Positions 34,592 through 47,800 of a stretch of 64,000 bases of DNA are shown here, piece after piece. Under the pieces are notes generated by a model that saw only the letters and a list, made by a program, of their open reading frames with translations, had not been told where the DNA came from and ran no database searches. The translations under genes were made by a program, and so were the position numbers. Positions within the stretch are counted from its first letter, which is position 1. Each line of letters begins with the position of its first letter. The stretch comes from Adiantum capillus-veneris (Eukaryota; Streptophyta; Polypodiopsida; Polypodiales; Pteridaceae), in the NCBI GenBank assembly GCA_014529385.2, contig CM043970.1, forward strand, positions 65,490,496-65,554,495. Direction: 5' to 3'.

Positions 34592-36765
34592 GTACTTTGA
34601 CAGTGGTGCTACAAAGCACATCACCTCTCATTGTGACTTGTTTACCTCTCTCGAGGACATCGCTCATGGGAATTCAATCACTTGTGCCAACAATGCCTCT
34701 TATCCAGTCAAGGGAGATGGAAAGATTATGCTTACTCCTGCAAATGGAAATTCTTTCACACTTATTGATGCACTTTATGTACATGGGATCAGGAAGAACC
34801 TTTTGTCTATATCTGCACTTGCTAGACTTGAACTTGTTGAAAATTTGTGGATGACATATGTACAATTCATGATCTCAGTTTTGATGATGAGATTGTTGCA
34901 TTAGGCATTTTATGTCGTGGGCTATATAAGGTCACTTTGTATGACAAGTCTAGGTAGAAGTTTTCTAGCTAGCTTGCTGCACTTGCAGAAATATCATAGG
35001 GTTGCTTCTTCACCGCCTATTGAAGCACCTGTTAAGCATGTTTTTGAAGGTTGTTTTTTGGGCAAGATGCATCTTTCAAAATTTCCAAAGTATGATTCAA
35101 TTAGGGCTACATGCAGGTTGCAGCTTGTTTATAGTGATGTTTCTGGGCCCGTGCAAACTTCGTCCTTGGGCAATTACCTTTACTTCATGACTTTCATTGA
35201 TGGTTACTCCAAGCATGCATGGGTGTATCCGCTTAAATAAAAGTCCGAAGTGTTTATGAGATTCAAGAAATTTCTGACTATGACTGAAAATGTCTCAAAA
35301 TGTACTATGGGCACCCTCCATTTTGATCGGGGGGGGGGTATATGTCTCATGAATTTAATGCATTTCTGGCTAATTGAGGGATAAAAAATCAATGTATAGT
35401 GTCGTATACACCTCGGCAAAATGGTGTTGCTAAAAGGAATAACATGTTGCTTAAGGAGATGGCAAGATGTATGGTCAAGAATCAAGCTTTGCCAGTTTCG
35501 TTTTAGCTTGAGGCCATCATGCGTGCCACTTATATACTCAACAGGTGTCCTACAAAATCTTTGTAGTCTATGACTCCATATGAAGCGTGGCATGATAGAA
35601 AGCCATCTATTGATCACACGAGCATTTTTGAGTGTTTGGCTTATGCTTTGATGCCACAAACGCGATGCAAGAAAATGGGTGATAAGGTTGTCAGTGCATT
35701 TTTATTGGTTATAGTGCTAAAAGAAAAGGTTGCATGTTGTACCATCCATAGACAAAGCGTATCTTGGTTTCCTGAGATGTTGTGTTTGTGGAAGATTTTG
35801 TTGAGCCTTTGTTGTCATTTACTAGAGACATTGATGTAAGCTTATAGGACATCTATGACAGTTTTTTGCCTCTTTTTAGTGGTGGAAGTTTGAATATAAA
35901 TTCAAATGAGGCAAATGTATAGCATATAGGGATTTTTGAAAATGTTACAAATTAGCCATTTTCTGATGCAGATGTACATGATGTACTTGATGAGGAAAGG
36001 GCTAAGAGTGAGCAAGCTAGAGGTGCGCGAAAATGGCTGGTACATACTTTGCATGATAGAAAATTGGATGCACCTTTGTCTAGTCGTACTCGAACAGGTT
36101 CTCGCCATGCATCGTATGCACCAGATTGTTATGCTTTGGTTGTGTCTAGCTTATGTGATGTTGAGGAACCTTTGTCTTTTGATGAAGCACTGAATTCAAA
36201 AAATTGGATGGTTGTCATGCAAGTAGAATATGATGCACTTATAGAAAATGACACATGGACTTTATGTGATTTGACTCCTTGAAAAAGGGCCATTGGTACG
36301 AAGTGGTTTTACAAATCAAAACATAAGCCGGATGGTGAAATTGATTGCTATAAGGCTCGACTTGTTCCAAAAGGTTATGCACAGCAAAAAACCATGTCTT
36401 ATGAAGAGACTTTTGCTCCCACTTTTCATATGAATAATGTGTGTTTTCTATGTGCATTGGCAACTCATTTTGGTTGGGATGTATATCAATCAACATTGTT
36501 ATCGCTTTCTTAAATGGTGACATTTTTAAAGGAAGTTTATGTAAGCAGCCTCGTGGTTTTGTCAAGAAAGGACAGGAAGATAATGTGTGTAAATGTAAGA
36601 AAGCTTTTTATGGGTTGAAGCAATCTCCTCATGCTTGGCATGAGAAAACTGACACTCATTTGGTAAAATGTGCCTTCCGTAACAGTCCAATAAAAAGCAC
36701 TTTGTATGTAAAGTGCGATGGTAATGTACTTCTCATTATTGTTCTATATGTGGATGAATTGTTGA
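34592..36765 (+). pseudogene. Copia B pol: protease, integrase, start of RT
   Basis: The copia resumes with FDSGATKHITSHCDLFTSLE (protease) and LYVHGIRKNLLSISAL. The pre-integrase and integrase follow in several frames: EGCFLGKMHLSKF, VYSDVSGPVQTSSLG, FMTFIDGYSKHAW, a G-run at 35330, YTPRQNGVA and YEAWHDRKPSIDH. The segment missing from copia C is present here (SFDEALNSKNWMVVM, GYAQQKTMSYEETFAPTF). The RT runs to LLIIVLYVDELL, where one catalytic Asp is replaced by Glu, and is cut at 36765. Confidence 0.85.
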
Positions 36766-37681
36766 TGTTAGCAGCAAGCTAACTCGGTATCATTTTTCGG
36801 AGCTCTCATTGTAAAAACACTTATTACTTTGATAAATCAGGAATATAGCTCCTATTTTTTGGATAAACCTTGTAATTGATGAGCCAGGGCTACAAGCTTC
36901 TAGATTGTATCAACCTGTCATTACCCTTCTTTAATTAGAGCTTCCAAATTATTAGTTTTGACCACCAAAAACCTTGGCTAAGGTTTAAAAGCCAATTTTT
37001 GTAAGTTATTATAAGTTTTTTGGATAATGAAATACACAACATGAGCTAACGGCGCTCACTTCTCTCCTTCTCGTGCTTCCTACTCCCTCCTCGGTTGTCA
37101 CACTACAGTCGCGTTTTTTGCATTGCAACCGCAGGTAAGAGCTCTACGCATTGACGTAAACACTTCACAATATTTTGTAGCTTTTGGTGTCGCCGACCCG
37201 TGGCCTAATTTCATCATAAGTAGGAATTTACACTTCAAAATAAAAAACTAAACATAGGCGGATATTGGAGCATCATTGCTAAGCATTTAGGTGCATTTTG
37301 GGTCGAAAACGACTAGGTCAAGAATCCACTCCTGTTAATAATCGTGATTTTGGCATTTGACGTAAAGTGCAATTTGAGACCATAAGCATATGTACTTAAG
37401 TCTTATAAACATGTCCTAGAAGTTTCGTTACGTTTGGATGTCATTTGGTGTTGTAACGGATGTGATTTGTTTGTCGATGAGCGATTGGCTTTTGGTGATT
37501 TCAATCACTTGAGTGTAGCTTGAGTTAGATACGATTTGTTTGTTGTTTTTCGGGAGATTGAAAACCTCTTGTAGTCTCTATGCACTAGTTGAGTCAGCTT
37601 CATCCCATGGATTGACAATTTAATCGTGGTTCTCGCTAAATCTGCAATAAGATAGGAGTGAGGTTAGACACTCGTCCCACA
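36766..37681 (+). repeat. 5' LTR of gypsy 3
   Basis: It starts TGTTAGCAGC where copia B breaks off and ends CCCACA directly before the primer binding site, 916 bp. No second copy is in the window, so the ends are inferred from context. Confidence 0.65.
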
Positions 37682-37703
37682 TTTGGCGCCGCTATTGGGG
37701 ATC
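37682..37703 (+). promoter_or_regulatory. Primer binding site of gypsy 3
   Basis: TTTGGCGCCGCTATTGGGGA follows the LTR, a standard motif of Tat/Athila-type elements. Confidence 0.8.
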
Positions 37704-38245
37704 GAAGAGACCTAAACTAGGAAAAAACACTAGCGTCTTGTGAAGTTATCCTTTAAATTACTCTAGGATCACCTAGAGTCAAAACTTTCATTTAGAAACC
37801 GCATAGCTTAAGATTGTCATCTTTTGCTGTGTAGAGGTAGCTTGGAGGTAAGTTGTACTTGCTAAGATCCTTTAGGATTGTAGGATTGTAGAACTAGATT
37901 AGGATTTTGAGGATTATTGATAGACGAGACAAGTCTTAAGATCAATGGTCAGGAGACCATAAAAAAAAAAAAGAAAACGAGTGTTTGTGGATACTTTCCA
38001 CAACCCCATTGCATGAGAACCTAGGAGTAGGGTAAGTAGGTCCGAGGTGGATTTCAGAACATTGCTCTCTCCGAAAGAATCATTGTGAGTTGTTATTTGA
38101 AGTTGCAGAATTTCAGGTCTACTGCTAGAAATAGCACGAAAGACTCCAAACCACTCAATCGACTGGAGAGTATGCTTAAAAGTTGTATGAACCAGTGGGT
38201 AAGCTCAAAGACACATTGAGGTAAAAATTTCAAGAGTTTGCAAAA

Positions 38246-39260
38246 ACTTAGATTATTTACTTTTTCTTGGCATTTTATGTCAAATTAAGTTTTGACTTGA
38301 TTCATGTGCTTAAAATAACTCATGAAAATACTGTCCATTCAAAAAGTGCAAAAAATGTTTCATTTTAAGCATGAAGTAAATAATCGTGATTATTTACTTT
38401 TAGCTCAAAATTGACCAAGGTTGATACCAGTGACTCATTGCATGTGTACAAATAAATTTTGTAAAGGCACATTGGATTTGGATCACCAAATTGGCAAAAA
38501 ACTGGGTAAAAACTAAATTTTGTACTGACTTTTGAGAACTTGAGTGTAAATTGGGGGAAAATAGTCCAAATTTGATGAAAATTGATTCATAGGCTTATAT
38601 TGATGTGATAGACATGTGTACATGCTCAGTTGACCAAAAAGATTTGCCAGAAGTAAATAATAACGATTATTTATACCTGTCCCATTTTTCAACTTTTTTG
38701 ACCAAGTTAGCATACCACTAGTTTTATCATGTTGTAATAAGCCCACAAGCCAAATTTGGTAAGATTTGGATCATTGGATTGAAAATTGTGACCAAATTTG
38801 CAAAGTCAGTCTCTATGGACAGAAAACTGATGACCATTTGACCAAAAATTATCCAAACTTAATGAAACTTGGCTAGAGACCTTAAGTTGAGGTGCTTAAC
38901 AGATCGGACAAAATACTTATAAAAAATTAGCTAGACTAAATAATCGCGATTATTTACATCTGCTTCAAAAATTGACAATCTTGCATATTTGAGCATACCA
39001 CAAGGTCAAGCACATCAAGTAGACCACACAATTAAATTTTGGTAAAATTTAGATCACAAAAGTGAGACTTAAGCCAGATTCTTGAAATCAGAGTCTACGG
39101 ACACGGAACAGTTGATAAACTTGAACAGATTTTGTCCAAACTTGTTGAAACTTGTCCAAGGACCTTAATAGGTTGTATACTTGGCAAATCAAGCCAAAAA
39201 GTGCAAAAATTTGACAAAAGTAAATAATTGCGATTATTTACTAATGCTACAGAGAGATAC
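38246..39260. repeat. About 280-bp tandem repeats with a palindromic core in the leader of gypsy 3
   Basis: Near-palindromes of the form GTAAATAATCGTGATTATTTAC lie at about 38376, 38653, 38937 and 39229, with a half site near 38246, spaced 277-292 bp. The sequence between them is similar in composition (CCAAATTTG, CTTGACC-like words). TAAATAATCGCGATTATTTA at about 38938 is a perfect palindrome. No coding frame is supported in the 37.7-39.6 kb leader. Confidence 0.75.
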
Positions 39261-39604
39261 CATTTTTTACTTTTGAACTTGTACAGTGTTAGACCAACAT
39301 AATACAAAGACACCGGGCAATTTTGGGTTCAATGGGCTCCAAATTGGTACATGTTCACTCAGTTTGCAGGTTGCAGATGAATTCTTTGATTTTTTGCCAA
39401 AGTCGAGTCTGAAAATCTCAACTATTAACTAAGTTAGCTCGATTTGAAGTGATACACATAGACCAATAACAATAGTTAGCAAAAATTACAAAGTCTTTTC
39501 TAACTTGATCAAAATTGATACAAGAATCAGGTTGCAGACAAGGAATCTGCAGCTTGACAGAAATTGCAATCAAGTCATGTGGAAATTGACAACAAGTCAA
39601 TCCG

Positions 39605-41931
39605 ATGGTAAGTACTCTATCCAGGGCTTCACAAGTCTTTATGAACCTTAGATCTGGTCGTGTACTAGGAAATCAAGGCATATTTGTAGAAACCTCTAGT
39701 AGAGTATCCATCAAAAAAAGTGTGAATCAAGGCAATTCTTTGCACACTATCCTTGAAGAAGTCTTAGACACTTTTTTCAATTCAACATCTGAAATGTCTT
39801 CTTATTCGACTCACTCGAAAACCGGAACAACAGTGCGCTATAAGCATAAACTCTCTTTTTATAAGACTAATCGCCATGGGGCTCAGGTTTACTTGGATCC
39901 TAATGAAGAGTATGCTATTTGCATTGATGACCATGGTATTGAGTTCGAACTGGAAATCAGGGCAAACAAACAAGGAAAAATGTACATGGATAGAAATGGA
40001 ACTTAGTATTTACAAGTCGAAAACCCTGACGTGATAGACAAATGGGAGTTAGAAGTAATTAGCATAATTCCAAATATGGTCGCCAAAGAAGGACAACCAA
40101 CTTTGAAATTCGAGGGATACGATCAAGTTGATTTGAAGCCTTTGAAATGGCTTAGTACTGATAAACGGAGGATAGAAATGTAAAAGATATTCTGTGAACT
40201 TTGCATGCCAAATTAGGACAACTAACGCCCATGAAGATCATCTATATCTTCAACATCAAGGATAAGGGATCAGCAGATATACTAACCTACCTATTTAGGG
40301 ATTTTTATAACAACAACTTTGTTATGATGACTCCTGAGGATGTAGAACAAACCAAATATCAAGGGTATTCAATAAGGGATTAGATATTGGGCCACGGACC
40401 AGAAACTATTTCAAGAGATGAACACCGTGAGAGATCTTGTGAGAGTTATGTTAAGAAACCAGAAACCACCTCATCATGAAGAAAACTAGGTGACACTAAA
40501 GCCAGTCCAATCCAAGGCTACATGAGTCACTATTTCCAACAGACTGGTTTGAAGGACTTGGAACAGGACCAACTGCCAGGAGACCGCGACTCGAACCAAA
40601 TAGACACGTCAGACCAGCTAATTTTTAAAAATGGGTCAGAAAATACAGCGGATCAGAGGATCCATACGATCACTTAGCAATCTTTAAGCAAGTGCTAAGA
40701 ACGGAACGCATATTTGATTTTCATACTCAATTAGAGGGGTTTGGAATGACATTACAAGGAAAAGCATTAACATGGTTTCAAAACATTCCACCAAGGTCAA
40801 TCGTGAAGTTGAACACATTAGCTCAAGGATTTGTAGCTGCTTGTTTCAAAACGGGGATCAAACACAGTACGGTAGCTCAAATCTACAGCTTTATATAGAA
40901 ACAAGGTGAGTTTGTTAGGGATTGTGCAACTCGAATGAAACAATACATTGCTAGATGCCTAGAGCTAGAGATACCTGCAGAAGAACAACTAGTATCATTA
41001 TTTCTAGAGGGACTACTAAATAAAGAACTTCATGCTATACTTTATAGCAAGAAGCATACAAGCCTAGAAGAGTGTGTGTCAGATGCTATTGACTTAGGAG
41101 ACAACTGTGATATTTTCAACGAAGAAGATGTCCCTAAGGATAACCAAAGTGAGAAAACAACATCCACTAAACCAGCAAAAGTGGGAACGGTTGTTGCAGC
41201 ACCACTTTCAGCCATAGAAGACATGCTCAAAAGGATGAATGACATGATGAATAACATGCAAAAAGCACCTATGAGGGGACCAGGACAAGGGATACCTTAA
41301 CAAGGACAACCAATTAGACCGCAGAAATAGTGTGCAATCGAGGGTAAATGGACCAACCATGAGACCAATGAGTGCTATTACCGACCAAAGTAAGATGGGA
41401 ATGTTCAGTACGTGCCCATGAGGCCACAAGGGCAAACATGTACAGATACCAGCCTAATATGGCACCAGCTCTCAAAGACCATTGATGGGTATGGAAAGAC
41501 CTCAACCTGTGTTGAGTCAAAAACCTCCATATCCAAGACATAATGCAGTGCCAGTAAAGTACATGTATTCAGAGGGAGTCATAGATGAACAAGCACTAGT
41601 GTCTGTTACACCCTATGTTGCGCCTAGTCCATCTACAGTAATGGTAGAAGGAGATTGGTATAATTCACATCCACCACCAATGGAAGAACCTATGACTTAT
41701 ACTCCACGAGAGCTTGCACCAATGTATTATGTAGCTAATCAAGGTGTTAGACCTCCTATGGTAAGACCCATGATTAAGCCAAGAATGGAAAACTGTCATA
41801 ATTGTGGTGCAGATGATCATTGGAAAAATGCCAAGAGCCTGACAAGAACCTCAAGCCAGTTGAAGCTTATTGCATACAATGTTGCAAAAAGGGAGGACAC
41901 TTCTCAAAAGGTTGTCCTAAAAATCTTTTAA
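39605..41931 (+). pseudogene. Gypsy 3 gag
   Basis: The frame opens at 39605 (MVSTLSRASQVF, then MNLRSGRVLG, a motif common near the start of Tat/Athila gag). The capsid-like segment is at 40692-41140: GKALTWFQNIPPRSI, FVRDCATRMKQYIARC, LVSLFLEGLLNKELH. Two zinc knuckles follow, CHNCGADDHWKNA (last Cys lost) at about 41798 and CIQCCKKGGHFSKGC at about 41869. Stops at about 40004, 40181, 40381 and 40898 and several frame changes break the gene. Confidence 0.75.
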
Positions 41932-42934
41932 ACTAGGGTAAAACAGTAGTGAACGTAGTCCAAGTGATACCTAGTATCTCATTTGAGAGTGAACCGATTG
42001 TTCCAATCAAGGTAATCACCAGAGCTCGGGCTAAGAAAAAGAAACATAACTCCTCTAATGATTCGAAGAATACAAAAATTGCCTCTTAAAAGACCAAAAG
42101 AAGAAAAAGCAAAAGGTATGAGATGAGAAAATAGAAACAAAGGGCTGAAATCGAGGAGAAAGCAAAAACGCTATTCCAGGAAAAGGTAAAAGAAATTGGA
42201 AGCGAAATCAAAGAAACAACCGTAAAATCTGGAGGATCAATTTTGGTTGATAAAATTTTTTGAGCCTATTAATGCAGCCTTGGAAGCCTAGCAAGCAGTA
42301 CTTAAAGTGGGCCGAAACATGGAAAACAAATGAAAAAACTATCCTTCTCCAGACATGGAAGCAGCTAAGCTTGAAGCTTATCAAAATTTAGTAAGAATCA
42401 TGCAAGAAATGCTGGAAAAACAAAAACCCAAGTTCGAACGTATGGCAAAACTTGAGAAGCTTGTGGTAAGAGACAATCAAGAAAAATCCAAAGTGGTGGT
42501 AGAATCCCACATTGAACCAAAAGAGCCAGAACTTATAGTGCCGGACAGCGAAGATTCCTTAGATGGAATTCCATTCGTAGAGGAAGATTGGCCAAGACAC
42601 TTATGGGAAAAGTTAGAGGGATCAATGATGGGAGCCTAACCCTAAAGCCAACTCCTATAGAGGAAGTTTGGTTAGACAACCTACCTCCTGATATGGACAT
42701 GGATGTATAATCCTTGTATAAAGATTGCGGATCTGAAGCTTTAGGAATGTCTAAACCATTAACCTTGAAAACAGTACCCTCTTACTTGGGAGATAACGAA
42801 GATGAATCCATAGTGTGTAAGACCACTCAAGTAAAAAGAGTGGAACAAACCCTAGAAGTAGACAACATTCATTTAGTCATGTCTACACCCATCCAATGCA
42901 CTCTTACTTTGAGAGAAATGTTAAAAATCAGACC
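41932..42934 (+). pseudogene. Gypsy 3 gag-protease linker, left of gypsy 4
   Basis: A highly charged stretch. A frame at 42355-42639 (MEAAKLEAYQNLVRIMQEM) and one at 42714-42944 (TLREMLKIRPYL) are open. The latter continues in frame after removal of gypsy 4 and one ATATT, at 51853. No domain is recognised. Confidence 0.55.
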
Positions 42935-42939
42935 ATATT

Positions 42940-44531
42940 TGTAACATTTAATGGCCTAAAATCTTATGTGTAGCGGAAATTAGCATGAACATAGTGAGCA
43001 TTTCATTAGAGTTGATTCCTAATGAGAATTACAAGAGTGCTTGGGTGGAGAGAGCAACAAAAAGCATAACACCTAGTTAGATAGCATCGACAATACTTTC
43101 AAAAGAGAGAGCAATTAAGCTATTGACAACAGTTGAGGACCGGATTTGCATGGAGCCGGTCCCCCCTCCAAAAGGCTTTGTATTATGGTTTCTCCCATCA
43201 AGAGAGACATTGTACAATACAATTCTTTGTGTTCCTTCAAGACGAGCTAGTGCAATGAAGATGGAAGCTTCATACACCAAGCAAAACACTTAATCAAACA
43301 CAACTTGAATTATCCCCGTTCTCAGACCCAAGACCTCACACACCTTCGAAGATGGTGAGAGCTAGCAGGGTATGAGAGTAGATTGAGAGGAAAAAGAAGT
43401 ATCTTACGAGAAAGAAGTACATCTCCTCACATAATCACTCATATTAGCATAGCTTAGCTTAGTAATTAGCTTGGTAGAGAAGATGAGCATGCATTGAAGC
43501 TTGGCTCTTGGTTGGATTTGCATCCACATGCCAAGAGAGTGTTGATGTAGGCTTCTATCTCACAAGCTTGGAGTAGGTGATGAGCTCTCCATTAAAGCTT
43601 GGGAGGAGATAGAGTATTTTCCCTTCACACATGGTCAAGTGTGAGAGTGTGTGTGTGTCAATGCCAAGCAAAAATCAGCCCTCTCTCTCTCTTGGGCGAG
43701 CCCTAGCTGCTAAGTTAGTCTGGCTTTTGCCTCATTGGACCCCCCCAGGTCAAGCCAATAGGGATTAAGCAGCATAAGTGATAGCCTTCTGACATGTGTC
43801 CCCCTTTCCCCTTTTGTGAGAGCTTTAGATAATTAAATAATTAAACTAAACTCTCATTGGACCCCTTTGCCTCCTGGCCAATAGGAATCAGGCAAGCCAT
43901 GGGGCTCCTGAATGCTCATTGGACCCCTTGGGAGACTGCCCAATAGTCTTCTAGGACACTTAATTCTTATTGGTTTCTTTTATTAAATGTTTTTAAATTA
44001 ATTAAACTAGATTTACTCTAGCCTAATTCTCATTGGTCCACTTCAAAGGTCTTCCAATAGGAATTGGGCATACCTTGTGGGCATCTGGCCTAGGGAGCTG
44101 ACATGTGTCCCTCATTCCCTTTGTGTAAAGGGAGCCTGTGTGTGTGTGTGTGGCTTTCTCTCTCATCCCCTAGCTTTGGGGCTCGCCCCCTCCCATGTAG
44201 GGATGTAGAAAGACTTTTTGGGCACACACTAAGCATCCAATTTTCCCTAAGGTTGACCTTTGGACACAACCTTTGAATTTTGGAACCTTAGCATTTTGGA
44301 AGTCTTAATGGGTTGAACCTTAGGGTCTTTTTAGCCCGTTGTTTCACATGGCTCTTTTGCAGATGGCCCCCCCTTTGGATCCCTATTTTCCCTCCTTTGG
44401 ATCCCTACTGTGGCCGGTCTGCTAACTTAACCAATATTCTAGCTTTTTCTCCCTTGGCACTTCCCCACATTAAATGATCAGTTTAATATGAGAAAATCAT
44501 TTAGGAGAATTAGATATTGATTATTATGACA
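42940..44531 (-). repeat. 3' LTR of gypsy 4
   Basis: 1592 bp, TG...CA, nearly identical to 50256-51847. It carries four CCAAT/ATTGG units between 43731 and 44061. Confidence 0.95.
43731..44061 (-). promoter_or_regulatory. Four paired CCAAT/ATTGG units in the LTR of gypsy 4
   Basis: Units at about 43731-43763, 43852-43893, 43916-43947 and 44030-44061 each read CTCATTGG(A/T)CC, some 15-25 bases, then CCAATAG. On either strand this gives two CCAAT boxes in opposite directions per unit, a plausible NF-Y-type promoter cluster. The same cluster is in the other LTR at about 51048-51378. Function is inferred. Confidence 0.5.
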
Positions 44532-44545
44532 TTACCTCTCTCTTG
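44532..44545 (-). promoter_or_regulatory. Polypurine tract of gypsy 4
   Basis: On the - strand AAGAGAGAGGTAA ends at the 3' LTR. Confidence 0.75.
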
Positions 44546-44888
44546 AAATCATAGTCGTCCTCGACTATGGTGTAGAGAAGATAAAGCATATGCATGAGTC
44601 CTTTTCTTAGCGGGTAGAGGATCCCTATGTTACCCTACGACATCATTCCATAATGGATGACTAGTCCATTTGGCGCTTGAGAGCCTGAGGCTGCCGCAAG
44701 CATGTCTGCACATTAGTCCTATCAGTCTTCCATAGTAGAGTGACAAGCTCTACTTGGTGTTCGGGAGACGTCGTCTCCGCAAACTTGATCTAAGCATGCA
44801 TACTACTTTATTTTTGTGCACAAATAAAGAAAAAGAGAGTCTTATAAGACAAAAAATTTTGTTCATTTTTAACATTTTGTACATTTGC

Positions 44889-47800
44889 TTACTCTTGGGA
44901 AGCATTGTAAGCATTGACAAGGTTTAGGTTATCCTTTAATTGTATGCCTTGCATCCATCTAGCATCTTCAAAAGGATAATTCTTAAACTTAATAAGATAT
45001 CGTCGGATAGTCTTACCGCCTCTTAATACCTTGTCTTCATGTCGGAGAATGGACTCGGGCTGCAGCACCTCCTCGTGGTCCTCGATCTCCGGTGGGTCTT
45101 CAATAGTTGGTTCTTGAGGTGGCTCTCCTTTGTAAGGCTTTAAGAGGCTCACATGAAAAGCATTGTGTATGAGCCAATGATTGGGCAACTTAAGTTGATA
45201 GGCCATCTCATTGATTGGCCTAAGAATCTGGAAGGGACCATAGTACCTTTTTGCTAGTTTAGCATAGTACTTTTGGTGGCCCGTAGGATTCTTGCCCGTC
45301 GTGTGCCTTAATCAAGCCTTGGGAAACTTTAACAAGACCCAATCGTTTTCTTTAAAGGCTTGGGCTCTTCTGTGCTTGTCAGCAGCAGCCTTTTGCCTTT
45401 GCTGTGAGATAGAGATAGCATCCTTAATCTTTTGGAAAGATTCTTGTAGGTCTCGGCTATACTCATCTGCAGCGAAGATCTTCCCATGTACCTTAAGTAG
45501 CAAGGGACTTTTTGATCTTCCCTCAATTACCTCGAAAGGTGCTTTTCCTGTAGAAGTATGTACAGTGTTATTGTAAGCATACTCTACTAAGGGTAAGTAC
45601 TTCTCCCATTGGGATCTTTGATCTATTTCCGTTACATAGGCTTTTAGTAGATCGAGAATAGTTAGGTTAGCTATTTCACTTTGGCCATCAGTTTGTGGAT
45701 GATAGGCCGAAGAGAAGTTTAGCCTTGTTCCTAAATTCTCAAAGAGACCCTTCCAGAAATTACTGGTCATTCTAGGATCTCTATCCGACACTATGGACAT
45801 TGGCAAGCCATGGTACTTGAAAATTTGTGAAATGAAGAGGGTTGCCATTTGATGGGCTTTGATAGTCTTTTTGACAGGTATAAAATGAGCTTGTTTACTA
45901 AACCTGTCTACTATCGTCCATATTCCCGTATTCCCATGGATAGACTTAGGCAATCCAAAGATAAAATCCATGGATATGCTCTCCCATGGTGAATTAGGGA
46001 TTGGCAAGGGTTGAAGCAATCCAAGTTGCTTCCCTCTATCAAATTTTGTCTTTTGACATACCACACATTTGGAAACATACTCATGTATGTTCACTTTCAT
46101 GGTAGGCCAATAGAAATATGTTTCAATTCCCTTTAGGGTAGACTGAATCCCTCTATGCCCCGCATATGGGGGAGCATGAGATTCATACATTACTTTCTCA
46201 CGTAGTGAGTTAGTAACGCATAGTCTATTGCCATAGAGAAGATAACCATCTTGTAAAGTAAATGGTTCTTCTTTCTTCCCTAAGGCAAGGGCTGAAATCA
46301 CATCTCTAAAATCGGGATCAATAGCATACTCATCTATCATTAAAGATAGATCATTGTGAGTTGCTATGGAAACCGCATTCACTCTCGGTCGTCTTGAGAG
46401 TGCATCGGCTACTTGATTATGCTTGCCAGCAATGTGAGCAATATGAAAATGAAATTGCGAAAGGAAATTTGCCCACCTCATTTGTTTGTCGGAGAGCTTG
46501 GTCTGCGTCATGAAGTACTTAAGACTTTGGTGATCCGTTCGCAGAATGAAAGGAGTCCCCAATAAATAGTGCTTCCATGAGTCTAAGGCATGTAGAACTG
46601 CAAGGAGTTCTTTTTCGTATATGCCTAGAGCTTGCTCAACAGGGTCGAGCCTTCGACTCTCATAGCCTATGGCGTGCCCTTCTTGGAGCAAAACAGCCCC
46701 AAGGCAATCACCACAAGCATCACATTGGACCTCAAATGGTTTTGAGAGATCCGGTAGTGTAAGCACAGGTTGAGAGATAAGCTTTTCTTTAAGCTTTTCG
46801 AAAGCATTGTTCTCCTTAGCAGACCACGTATACCTAACATTTTTCTTTGTTAGGTCATGTAATGGTCCCGCAATTTGTGAGAACTTTTCTATGAAGCGTC
46901 TATAGTATGCACACATACCTATAAAGCTTCTTAGTTCATGAAGATTCCTGGGTTTAGGCCATCCTTTTATTACCTCTAACTTGAATGGATCCATTTGGAT
47001 TCCATCTTGAGAGATAATGTGACCTAAATATTGAATCTCTTGCAAGAAAAATTCACTTTTCTTTCGATTAACATAAAGTTTATTCTCTCTTAAAACTTGA
47101 AATATTACCTGGAGGTGTTGCTTATGTTCCTCTAATGAATTAGAGTAGATGATAATATCATCAAAGAACACTCCAGTGAAGGTTCGATGAGGTCTGAACA
47201 GCTTCTCCATCAAGCGGTTAAATGTGGCTGGTGCATTAGTCAAGCCAAAAGGCATGACAATGTATTCGTAAAGACCAAATGTAGTACGAAATGCGGTCTT
47301 TACAATGTCTTGATCAACTATCCTTATTTGATGATAGCCACTTTTTAGGTCAATCCTACTGAAGTAGGTCGATCCTTGTAGCTTATCAAATAGGTCTTCT
47401 ACCCGTGGAACGGGAAACCTATTCTTGATAGTGATCCTATTTAGTGCTCTATAGTCGACACACATACGATATGTGCCGTCTTTCTTTTGCACTAATAGCA
47501 CAGGTGAGCAAAATGGAGATGAGCTAGGCCTAACCATGCCCTTCTCAATTAACTCATGCACTTGCCGCATAATCTCCTCTTGTTGAGCTTGAGAAACTCT
47601 ATAAGGAGGTTTGTTAGGCGGTGAACTTCCTGGAAGAAGTTCAATTGCATGGTCGTCATTACCTCGTTTAGGAGGTAGCTCAGAAGGGATGTCGTCAATA
47701 AAGACATCTTGAAACCCCTTGAGAAAATTGGATAACTCTAATTCCTTTTGGTTGCTTTTATTTTCTTTTGCTAAAGCATTAGGTTCATTTTGAGAATCTT

